The notes under the pieces were generated by a model, which was given only the letters and a program-made list of their open reading frames with translations, made no database searches and had not been told where the DNA came from. Shown here piece after piece: positions 31,084 to 38,152 of a stretch of 64,000 nucleotides of DNA; position 1 is the first letter of the stretch; every line of letters starts with the position of its first letter. The DNA lies in the NCBI RefSeq assembly GCF_023715885.1, contig NZ_JAMBOY010000002.1:310001-374000 (forward strand), written 5' to 3'. The position numbers and the translations under genes were made by a program. The stretch comes from Microbacterium hydrocarbonoxydans (GTDB lineage: Bacteria > Actinomycetota > Actinomycetes > Actinomycetales > Microbacteriaceae).

Positions 31084-33129
31084 ATGAAGACACGGATTCT
31101 CGCGCTGGCTGCCGCCGCACTGACGTCTGCGCTCGTCCTGCTCTCCGCCCCCGCCGCTCTCGCGACCGATCCCGTCACCCTCGACCCGGGATTCGTCACC
31201 GACGACGCCGGCGTGCTCGATCAGACCGAGAAGCAGGCCGTCGAAGACCGGCTCGAGCAGCTCAGCGAGGAATCGTCGGTGGAGCTCTTCGTGGTGTTCG
31301 TGGACGATTTCACGGCTCCCGCCGACAGCATCCAGTGGGCCGACACCGTTGCGGACGACAACGGACTCGGATCCGACCAGTACCTGCTCGCGGTCGCGGT
31401 GGAAGGTCGGAACTACTACATCTCCGCGGCGTCCGACGGCCCACTGAGCGGGGGGAAGCTCGACGCCATCGAAGACGAGATCCTCCCGCAGATGCGCGAC
31501 GAGGACTGGAGCGGCGCCATCATGACCGCCGCCGACGAGATCCAGGGCGACGGCGGAGCAGGTGCCCTGCGGGCAACGCTCATCGTGGTCGGCGTCGTCA
31601 TGCTCGGACTCCTCGTCTGGCTCGTGATCGCTCTCGTGCGCCGAGCGCGTCGCAACGCCGCGATCCGGGCCCGCGGCGCGATGCCCGAACGACCCGATCC
31701 GAACGATCCCTTCTCGACCCTGACGGACGAGCAGGTGCAGACGCAGGCCGGCGCCGCGCTCGTGCGCGCCGACGATGCCATCACGTCGAGCCGCGAGGAG
31801 CTCGGCTTCGCCGTGGCGCAGTTCGGCGAAGCCGCCACCGCCGAGTTCAGCGGCGCGGTCGAGACGGCGAAGGCGAAGATGTCCGAGGCGTTCGACCTGA
31901 AGCAGAAGCTCGACGACGAGATCGAGGACACGATCCACGACCGTCGCGCCTGGCACATCCGCATCATCCAGCTGTGCGACGAGATCGACGACGTGCTCGA
32001 AGACAACGCCGAGGCTTTCGACGCACTCCGCGAGCTGGAGCAGAACGCGCCGCGGGAGCTCGAGCGCGTGCGGGGCGAGCGGGCGGCCATCGACCCGGTC
32101 CTGGCCGGGGCCGGAGCCGCGCTGGCGAGCCTCGCCGCGACCTACGACCAGCAGGCGCTCAGCACCGTGACCGACAACCCGGCGCAGGCCGCCGAGCGCG
32201 CGGCGCTCGCGGACCGCTCCATCGCCGGTGCCGCGCAGGCGATCGCCGACGGCCGCACCGGAGAGGCCGCGTTCGCGATCCGGACGGCCGAGCAGTCGGT
32301 CGCGCAGGCTGCGCAGCTGGTCAAGGCCATCACCGACCTGGGCGCCGACCTCGGACGCATCGAGTCGCAGGCGCAGGCCCTGATGGCCGAGCTGCAGAGC
32401 GACATCCTCGCGGCGCAGCAGCTGCCCGACTCCACCGGGACGATCGCGGGCGTCGCCGCTGCGACGGCACAGCAGCTGCAGCAGGCACAGGCGAGCACCA
32501 GCAGCTCCGGGCGGAACCCCCAGCGGATGCTCGAAGCGCTCACCGTGGCCAACGCACAGATCGACGCCGCCATCGCACAGGGCACGCAGGCCGTCGAGCG
32601 CGCCCGACGCGTGCAGCAGATGATGGAGCAGACCCTGGCACAGGCCGAGTCCGAGATCCGCGCCGCGCGCGAGTACATCGAGACCCGCCGCGGCACGGTG
32701 GGTTCCACCGCACGCACCCGGCTTTCACAGGCCGAGTCGACGCTCACCCAGGCGCTGAACCTCCGGTCATCGAACCCCGAGGCCGCGCTCACCGAGGCGG
32801 GCCGCGCTCTCGACCTCGCGCGCCAGGCGACCGCATCCGCGCAGGCCGATGTCGCCGCGATGACCCCGATTCGCTACGAGAGCGACGACTGGGGTGGGGG
32901 CATCTTCGGCGGGGGCGGAGTCAGCAGGGGCGGCGGTTCCGGCCTCGGCGGCGACATCCTCGGCGGCATCATCGGCGGTCTGCTCTCGGGAGGGGGCGGC
33001 GGCGGAGGAGGCTCTTCGCGACGCAGCAGCTGGCGTTCCAGCGGCAGCGGCGGTTTCCGCAGCTCCGGCTTCGGCGGGGGCGGCCGATCGAGTGGCCGCA
33101 GCGGCCGTTCGGGAGGTCGACGCTTCTGA
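31084..33129 (+). CDS. TPM-domain membrane protein with long coiled coil and Gly/Ser/Arg tail
   Basis: 681 residues from ATG 31084 with GGAGGG upstream. Signal peptide 1-27. The TPM (YgcG) domain spans about 32-155 (FVTDDAGVLDQTEKQAVEDRLEQL, SSVELFVVFVD, YISAASDGPLSGGKLD). A single membrane helix lies at about 164-184. A long Ala/Glu/Gln-rich helical region, likely coiled coil, runs from 190 to 595. The last 60 residues are a Gly-Gly-Ser-Arg tail. TPM proteins act in photosystem II repair in plants. In actinobacteria the role is unknown, but association with PspA (55 bases downstream) points to envelope maintenance. Confidence 0.88.
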   Translation: MKTRILALAAAALTSALVLLSAPAALATDPVTLDPGFVTDDAGVLDQTEKQAVEDRLEQLSEESSVELFVVFVDDFTAPADSIQWADTVADDNGLGSDQYLLAVAVEGRNYYISAASDGPLSGGKLDAIEDEILPQMRDEDWSGAIMTAADEIQGDGGAGALRATLIVVGVVMLGLLVWLVIALVRRARRNAAIRARGAMPERPDPNDPFSTLTDEQVQTQAGAALVRADDAITSSREELGFAVAQFGEAATAEFSGAVETAKAKMSEAFDLKQKLDDEIEDTIHDRRAWHIRIIQLCDEIDDVLEDNAEAFDALRELEQNAPRELERVRGERAAIDPVLAGAGAALASLAATYDQQALSTVTDNPAQAAERAALADRSIAGAAQAIADGRTGEAAFAIRTAEQSVAQAAQLVKAITDLGADLGRIESQAQALMAELQSDILAAQQLPDSTGTIAGVAAATAQQLQQAQASTSSSGRNPQRMLEALTVANAQIDAAIAQGTQAVERARRVQQMMEQTLAQAESEIRAAREYIETRRGTVGSTARTRLSQAESTLTQALNLRSSNPEAALTEAGRALDLARQATASAQADVAAMTPIRYESDDWGGGIFGGGGVSRGGGSGLGGDILGGIIGGLLSGGGGGGGGSSRRSSWRSSGSGGFRSSGFGGGGRSSGRSGRSGGRRF

Positions 33130-33184
33130 ACCGCAGACACCCCGACACCCAGACCTCGACTACGACCCTCTGAAAGGAACACGC

Positions 33185-33931
33185 ATGACCAAGCAGTCCA
33201 TCTTCGGACGTATCTCGACCCTCGTCCGGGCGAACATCAACTCCCTCCTCGACTCCGCCGAGGACCCGCAGAAGATGATCGACCAGCTCGTCCGCGACTA
33301 CACCAACAGCATCGCGGACGCGGAGTCGGCCATCGCCGAGACCATCGGCAACCTCCGCCTCCTCGAGCGCGACCACGAGGAAGACGTCCAGGCCGCGACC
33401 GAGTGGGGAAACAAGGCTCTCGCCGCCAGCCGCAAGGCCGACGAGATGCGCGCGAGCGGAAACGCCGCCGACGCCGACAAGTTCGACAGCCTCGCGAAGA
33501 TCGCGCTGCAGCGCCAGATCAGCGCGGAGCGCGAGGCGACCGGCGCCGAGCCGCAGATCGCCGCGCAGACCGAGATCGTCGACAAGCTCAAGTCGGGCCT
33601 CAACGGCATGAAGGAGAAGCTCGTCGACCTGAAGAACAAGCGCAGCGAGCTGCTCGCCCGCGCCAAGGTCGCCGAGGCGCAGACCAAGGTGCAGGACGCC
33701 GTGTCGTCGATCAACGTCCTCGACCCGACCAGCGAGCTGGGCCGCTTCGAAGACAAGGTGCGCCGCCAGGAGGCGCTCGCTCAGGGCAAGGCCGAGCTCG
33801 CCGCGTCGAGCCTCGACGCCCAGTTCGAGAGCCTGGAAGACCTCGGTGAGCTCACGGAGGTCGAGGCCCGCCTCGCCGAGCTGAAGGCCGGCGGCTCCAC
33901 CGCGTCGCGCCAGGCCATCGAAGGCTCCTGA
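33185..33931 (+). CDS. PspA/IM30 family protein
   Basis: 248 residues, almost wholly alpha-helical, beginning SIFGRISTLVRANINSLLDSAEDPQKMIDQLVRDY, the PspA/Vipp1 signature including the membrane-binding amphipathic N-terminal helix. PspA-family proteins assemble on stressed membranes and limit proton leakage or remodel bilayers (ESCRT-III superfamily). The RBS region (GAAAGGAACACGC) is good. It follows the TPM-domain gene closely, and both are probably transcribed together. A strong terminator follows the stop. Confidence 0.93.
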   Translation: MTKQSIFGRISTLVRANINSLLDSAEDPQKMIDQLVRDYTNSIADAESAIAETIGNLRLLERDHEEDVQAATEWGNKALAASRKADEMRASGNAADADKFDSLAKIALQRQISAEREATGAEPQIAAQTEIVDKLKSGLNGMKEKLVDLKNKRSELLARAKVAEAQTKVQDAVSSINVLDPTSELGRFEDKVRRQEALAQGKAELAASSLDAQFESLEDLGELTEVEARLAELKAGGSTASRQAIEGS

Positions 33932-33939
33932 CCCACTCC

Positions 33940-33975
33940 GCGGATGCCCCGGACGACCACGTCCGGGGCATCCGC
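33940..33975. terminator. Intrinsic terminator after pspA-like gene
   Basis: Perfect 15-base inverted repeat GCGGATGCCCCGGAC / GTCCGGGGCATCCGC with a 6-base loop, eight bases after the stop and just before the arginase-like gene. Confidence 0.85.
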
Positions 33976-33994
33976 ACTTCCCCGGGAGGGAATC

Positions 33995-34798
33995 ATGGTG
34001 CGTTTCCTCGTCGTGCCGCAGTGGCAGGGTTCACCGGCGGCTCGCGCGATGCTGCTCGTCGACGGAGCCTCCGCGATCGCCGGCGACCTCCCACGCGCAG
34101 CGACGACCGTACTCGACGTGCCGGTCGAGGCTGGCGAGGCGCTCGGCACCGGTGTTCGGCGTCTCAGCGCGCTGCGACGCACTCGCGAGCTGGTCGCCGA
34201 GAGCATGACCACCGACACGGTCGTGATCGGCGGCGACTGCAGCGTCACGGTGGCCGCGCTCGACGCTCTGCCCGGCGGAACCGGTGATCTGGCCGTCGTG
34301 TGGTGCGATGCGCACGGCGACCTGCACTCCCCCGAGACCTCGCCCTCCGGGGCGTTCTCGGGCATGGCGCTCCGCGCCGTCCTGGGTGAGGGCGAGCCGC
34401 AGCTCGCACTCTCCCCCGGCATCCCTCGAGACCGCGTCGTCGCGGTCGGGATGCGCAACCTCGACGACGCTGAGATCCCCGTGCTCGACGGTCTCCGCAG
34501 GCTCTCGGTGAACGACCTCGACCATCGGGACGCGCTCGCCGACGCCGTCGCCGCGACCGGCGCCTCGCGTGTCTGGGTGCACATCGACGTCGACGTTCTC
34601 GACCCCTCGGAGATGTCGGGCGTCACCGACGCGGCGCCCTTCGGCGTCGCGCCGGGCATACTGAGCGCGTCGATCCGCGCGCTGCGCGAGCGCGTGCCGC
34701 TGGCGGGCGCCACGATCGCGGGTTTCGCTCCGCGCTCTCCCGCCGACGCCGTCGACGACCTCGGCGCGTTGCTGCGACTCGTCGGAGCGGTCGCATGA
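33995..34798 (+). CDS. Arginase/agmatinase/formiminoglutamase family protein
   Basis: 267 residues from ATG 33995 with GGGAGGG upstream. Ureohydrolase metal motifs are DAHGD (residues about 104-108) and HIDVDVLDP (SxDxDxxDP). The first motif, GGDHS in arginases, reads GGDCS, so the first metal-binding His is Cys. Such variants occur in uncharacterised members of the superfamily, and the amidino substrate cannot be predicted. The product would be hydrolysis of a guanidino-type C-N bond if active. Its stop overlaps the start of the HExxH protein (ATGA). Confidence 0.85.
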   Translation: MVRFLVVPQWQGSPAARAMLLVDGASAIAGDLPRAATTVLDVPVEAGEALGTGVRRLSALRRTRELVAESMTTDTVVIGGDCSVTVAALDALPGGTGDLAVVWCDAHGDLHSPETSPSGAFSGMALRAVLGEGEPQLALSPGIPRDRVVAVGMRNLDDAEIPVLDGLRRLSVNDLDHRDALADAVAATGASRVWVHIDVDVLDPSEMSGVTDAAPFGVAPGILSASIRALRERVPLAGATIAGFAPRSPADAVDDLGALLRLVGAVA

Positions 34799-35232
34799 CC
34801 TCCGACTGGCGGCCGGCCGCCGAGCGGGCGCTGGAGAGAGGGCGACGCCTCGATCGTCGCATCCCCTCCTTCTTGCTGCGCTCACCGATCAGCCGACTCG
34901 GCTACGGGTGGGGCACCGCCGTCGGATGGGTGTGGGGATCGCTGTGGAGCACGGGGCCGGTCGAGCGCCGCGCCGGCCTGTGGGTGTTCCGCGGTATGCC
35001 GCGATGGACGTACAACCGCGGCGGCGTGTGCGTCGGCGGGTGCTTCCTCACCGGCGACACGCGGCCGAGCGAGGCGGTGCTGCGTCACGAGGCCGTGCAC
35101 AAGGCGCAATGGCTCCGCTACGGATTCCTCATGCCGGTACTGTATCTGTTCGCGGGCCGCGACCCGCTGCGCAATCGCTTCGAGATCGAGGCCGGACTGG
35201 AAGACGGCAACTACGTCAGGCGTACGCGCTGA
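34795..35232 (+). CDS. Small HExxH-motif protein, putative zinc metallopeptidase-like
   Basis: 145 residues. I do not recognise a named family. A canonical HExxH motif, HEAVH, is at residues 98-102 in EAVLRHEAVHKAQWLRYG. An acidic segment NRFEIEAG (Glu130/Glu132) about 28 residues later could give the third zinc ligand, as in gluzincins. Two Cys in GVCVGGCFL (79, 83) might explain any annotation as an Fe-S protein. There is a hydrophobic stretch (FLMPVLYLFAG) but no signal peptide. It is coupled by a four-base overlap to the arginase-like gene. Catalysis is unproven. Confidence 0.7.
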   Translation: MTSDWRPAAERALERGRRLDRRIPSFLLRSPISRLGYGWGTAVGWVWGSLWSTGPVERRAGLWVFRGMPRWTYNRGGVCVGGCFLTGDTRPSEAVLRHEAVHKAQWLRYGFLMPVLYLFAGRDPLRNRFEIEAGLEDGNYVRRTR

Positions 35233-35262
35233 CGGGTCACGCGCCCCGGACGCGGGGACGTG

Positions 35263-35733
35263 TCAGCGGTCGGAGGGCAGCAGGCCGAAGCGCTCGGGCG
35301 CGTGGATGCGGTGCACGTCGACCTCGAGCGTGCCCGTGAGGTGCTCGACGATGTCGGCGGTGCCGAGGTAGCCGCCGAGGAGCGTGATGTTCGTCTCGTC
35401 CTCGTCGTCACACAGCATCTCGTCGGCCCACGCGCAGGTCGCGCGAGCGAGAGCCTGGCCGGGCGCGCAGGACCGGCCCGTGCCGGGAGCGCCGGAGCGC
35501 CGGTCGCGGGCGAGCCAGGTGACGGTCATGCGCCCGGGGGCGTCGATCACGCCGATGTCCGATGCCTGCGCGACCTCGATGAAGATGCGTCCGGAGGCGC
35601 ACAGCGGCAGGGTCGCGAGGAAGGCCTCCAGCTCGGCGAGGGAGTTCTCGTCGGCGGTCACGAGGTGGTGCGCACGACGGCGAGCGGCGCGACGTTCGGC
35701 GCGCGTGCTGCGGGTGTCGAGGGAAGCACTCAT
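35263..35733 (-). CDS. Stand-alone siderophore-interacting protein (SIP) C-terminal domain
   Basis: 156 residues from ATG 35733. The sequence matches the NAD(P)H-binding half of siderophore-interacting ferric reductases: VTADENSLAELEAFLATLP, GRIFIEVAQASDI, VTWLARDRR, WADEMLCDDEDET, and the C-terminal region LLGGYLGTADIVEHLTGTLE. The N-terminal FAD-binding domain of full-length SIP (about 120 residues) is absent. A close IdeR/DtxR-type box 24 bases upstream of the start indicates iron repression. It may act with a separate flavin domain protein or have lost reductase activity. Confidence 0.8.
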   Translation of the reverse strand: MSASLDTRSTRAERRAARRRAHHLVTADENSLAELEAFLATLPLCASGRIFIEVAQASDIGVIDAPGRMTVTWLARDRRSGAPGTGRSCAPGQALARATCAWADEMLCDDEDETNITLLGGYLGTADIVEHLTGTLEVDVHRIHAPERFGLLPSDR

Positions 35734-35756
35734 GATGCTTCGATCGTACACCAAGT

Positions 35757-35775
35757 GAAGGCTTGCCTAACCTTC
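35757..35775 (-). promoter_or_regulatory. IdeR/DtxR-type iron box upstream of SIP gene
   Basis: On the minus strand it reads GAAGGTTAGGCAAGCCTTC. This matches the actinobacterial DtxR/IdeR consensus TWAGGTTAGSCTWACCTWA at 15 of 19 positions by eye, including the GGTTAG-C core. It lies 24 bases before the SIP start and overlaps the last codons of the phosphatase gene upstream. Confidence 0.75.
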
Positions 35776-36489
35776 TTCGCCGACCTCTTCGACGAGAGTC
35801 GATCGAAGGGCCGCGAGCTCGGCATCCGTCATGCCGTTCGCCCGCAGGTAGCCGGCGGCCGACCCCCACCGCTCGTCGACGACCGCGAGGAGGGTGCGCA
35901 TGACCTCGGCGGGTGACTGCGTCGCCAGCGCCACGGCGTGCACGGCTTCCGGGTGCTGATCGCGCAGGTACGCCGCGATCCGGCGGGACCGCTCGGCCGG
36001 CAGCTGAGACTCCGTCAGGGCGTAGTCGTCGATGACCGCCTCCCGATCGGCACCCACCGCGGAGAGCGCGAGCGCGACCGTGACCCCCGTGCGATCCTTC
36101 CCGACCGTGCAGTGGACGAGCGTCGGCTCCCCCTCGGCGATGACGCGAATGGCCGCGACCAGCCGATCGCCGCTCTCCTCGAGCAGGTGCAGGTACAGGT
36201 CGTCGAGGCTCGTGTCGCTCTCGAAGAACGACCGGACCGATCCGAGGAACAGAGGCAGGTGCGTCGTCTCCGGACCTTCGATCCCGCTGGGCTCCGCGGC
36301 GACCTCCTCGCCGTCGCGCAGATCGACGATGCGGCTGACCCGATGCCGAAGGGCATCGGCTCCCGAGGTCGTCGCACCGGACAGCTGACCGGAGCGCAGC
36401 AGGATGCCGGAGCGGATGCGGCCACCGTCGGCCGGCATGCCGCCCACATCACGGACGTTCGTGACGCCGTCGATGTCGAGGATCGTCAT
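35767..36489 (-). CDS. Tyrosine-protein phosphatase family protein (LipA/PtpB-like)
   Basis: 240 residues from ATG 36489. The N-terminus NVRDVGGMPADGGRIRSGILLRSGQLSGA and the P-loop HCTVGKDRTG (Cys127, Arg133) are those of the Y_phosphatase3 family, to which M. tuberculosis PtpB belongs. The Lys-Asp in CxxGKDR is characteristic of enzymes that can also use phosphoinositides. No secretion signal is present. The start overlaps the stop of the upstream AhpD-like gene by four bases (ATGA), so both are coupled. The 3' end carries the iron box for the SIP gene. Confidence 0.9.
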   Translation of the reverse strand: MTILDIDGVTNVRDVGGMPADGGRIRSGILLRSGQLSGATTSGADALRHRVSRIVDLRDGEEVAAEPSGIEGPETTHLPLFLGSVRSFFESDTSLDDLYLHLLEESGDRLVAAIRVIAEGEPTLVHCTVGKDRTGVTVALALSAVGADREAVIDDYALTESQLPAERSRRIAAYLRDQHPEAVHAVALATQSPAEVMRTLLAVVDERWGSAAGYLRANGMTDAELAALRSTLVEEVGEEG

Positions 36490-36962
36490 GCCTGTGCCTG
36501 AGGCGTGCGCGGCGGCACCGGATAGCGCCCGGCGATCACGACACGGTTGAAGGCGTTGATCGAGATGCACGCCCAGCTCAGCGCCGCGTACTCCTTCTCG
36601 GTGAAGATGGCGCCGACGCGGTTGTACACGTCGTCGGAGATGCCGTCCTCGGAGATGAAGGTGAACGCCTCGGCGAGCTCGAGGGCCGCCTGCTCCCGAT
36701 CGGTGAAGACGTCGCTCTCGCGCCAGGTCGCGATCTGCATCATCGTGTCGGCGTCGATTCCGGCGGCCGTGGCGCGGTCGACGTGAACGCGGGTGCAATA
36801 CGCGCAGCCGTTGAGCTGCGAGCAGTGGATCATCACGATCTCTTTGAGGCGGTCGTCGATGCCGTTCGCCGCACAGATCTGACCGACGGTCTTCGCGAAG
36901 GCATCCAGAGCCTGATAGGCCGTCGGCTCGGTCTTGGAGAGGTGCACCCGCGTCTCGGTCAT
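36486..36962 (-). CDS. Carboxymuconolactone decarboxylase family protein (AhpD-like)
   Basis: 158 residues from ATG 36962. The CxxC motif with following His is in NGCAYCTRVHVDRA (Cys53, Cys56, His60), the layout of AhpD alkylhydroperoxidases. The remaining helices fit the CMD fold (FTDREQAALELAEAFTF). It probably reduces peroxides or other thiol-reactive substrates. The substrate is not determined. It is translationally coupled to the downstream phosphatase. Confidence 0.88.
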   Translation of the reverse strand: MTETRVHLSKTEPTAYQALDAFAKTVGQICAANGIDDRLKEIVMIHCSQLNGCAYCTRVHVDRATAAGIDADTMMQIATWRESDVFTDREQAALELAEAFTFISEDGISDDVYNRVGAIFTEKEYAALSWACISINAFNRVVIAGRYPVPPRTPQAQA

Positions 36963-37139
36963 ACGTTCATGATATTCCGCGGCGGCGAGGAGACAGCTGG
37001 AAACCAGACGAGACAAGAAATGCAGAATGACAACCTAAATGCCTTCTAGATAGACTTTACGTAGAGCCTCGCTGGTGTCGTACATCGCATTTTGATCTCT
37101 CATTTCCTCGACACCTGTCGGACAGAGCAGAATAACGTC
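36963..37139. other. A/T-richer divergent spacer, no gene seen
   Basis: This 177-base spacer separates the AhpD-like gene and the alpha/beta hydrolase. Bases 37018-37110 are clearly richer in A and T than the rest of the window, and contain TCTAGATAGACTTTACG and CATTTTGATCTCTCATTTCC. It probably holds the two divergent promoters. I could not assign -35/-10 pairs with confidence, and there is no convincing ORF. Confidence 0.5.
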
Positions 37140-38057
37140 GTGGCGACCGACATCAGCGAGTTCAGCTATCTCCCCGCGCAGGCCGATTCCCTGAGCGTTC
37201 CGGTACCCGAGGTCGAGCGGCTCGTACTCCCCCTCCCCGACGGGCGCCGGGTGAGCGGACTCCGCTACGGCGCCGAGCCGCCCCGCGTCACCTTCCTGCA
37301 CGGCGCGGGCCTCAACGCGCATACGTGGGACACCACGGTTCTCGCACTCGGACAGCCGTCGCTCGTGATCGATCTCGCCGGACACGGCGACTCCGCGTGG
37401 CGCGACGACCTCGATTACACGCCGCGAACCCTTGCCGTCGACATCGCGTCCGCCCTCGACGCCTGGACCGACCGGGCGCAGCTCGTCGTCGGACAGTCGC
37501 TCGGCGGGCTCACCGGAGCCGCTCTCGCTGCCGCTCGCCCCGACCTCGTCGCCGCACTGGTCGTCGTCGACATCACCCCGGGCATCGACACCTCGGCGGG
37601 CCCCGCAGCTCTGCGGGAGTTCTACGCCGGGCCCACGGATTTCGCGACCCGCGACGAACTCGTCGACCGAGCCATGGCTTTCGGCTTCGGCGGCACCCGC
37701 CCCGACACCGAGCGCGGCGTCTTCCTCAACACCCGGGTCCGCGACGACGGCCGCATCGAGTGGAAGCACCACTTCGCCCATCTCGCGGCTCAGGCCCTCG
37801 ACGCCCACGACCCCGGCGAGGCGACGGCGCCGTCTGTACTCAGCGCCGCGGGCTGGGACGACCTCGCGCGCACCGATGCTCCGGTCACGCTCGTGAGAGC
37901 GGAGCGCGGATTCGTCACCGCGGCGGACGCCGACGACTTCTTCCGACGTCTCCCCCGCGCGACCGTGATCGCGCTCGACGCCACGCACAACGTCCAGGAG
38001 ACCGCGCCGCGAGAACTCGCCGGCATCGTCGCCGATCGCCTCCCACCCGAATTGTGA
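37140..38057 (+). CDS. Alpha/beta hydrolase
   Basis: About 305 residues from GTG 37140; an ATG at 37092 would add 16 residues. The start is uncertain because no clear ribosome-binding site is present. The fold is plain: VTFLHGAGLNAHTWDTT (oxyanion region), IDLAGHGDSAW, the nucleophile elbow VVGQSLGGLTG, a late acidic position near LVRAERGFV and the His in DATHNVQETAP. No signal peptide is present. It precedes the oligopeptide-type importer by 95 bases in the same direction and may cleave an amide or ester in the imported compound. The specific substrate is unknown. Confidence 0.83.
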   Translation: MATDISEFSYLPAQADSLSVPVPEVERLVLPLPDGRRVSGLRYGAEPPRVTFLHGAGLNAHTWDTTVLALGQPSLVIDLAGHGDSAWRDDLDYTPRTLAVDIASALDAWTDRAQLVVGQSLGGLTGAALAAARPDLVAALVVVDITPGIDTSAGPAALREFYAGPTDFATRDELVDRAMAFGFGGTRPDTERGVFLNTRVRDDGRIEWKHHFAHLAAQALDAHDPGEATAPSVLSAAGWDDLARTDAPVTLVRAERGFVTAADADDFFRRLPRATVIALDATHNVQETAPRELAGIVADRLPPEL

Positions 38058-38152
38058 CGTTCCGTTCCCGATCCGACCCCGACCCCTCCGACTCGTCCCT
38101 AGGCTCGATCCATCGGCACACAGCAACTGCCGCACCGAGAGGAATCCCACCC

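Noticed and set aside
35238..35262. Weak inverted repeat between the HExxH gene and the SIP gene
   Set aside because: CACGCGCCCC against GCGGGGACGTG has mismatches and a bulge, so it is not convincing as a terminator.
37025..37050. IdeR half-site (TTAGGTT on the minus strand) before the AhpD-like gene
   Set aside because: Only the first half matches; the second half has no similarity to the consensus.
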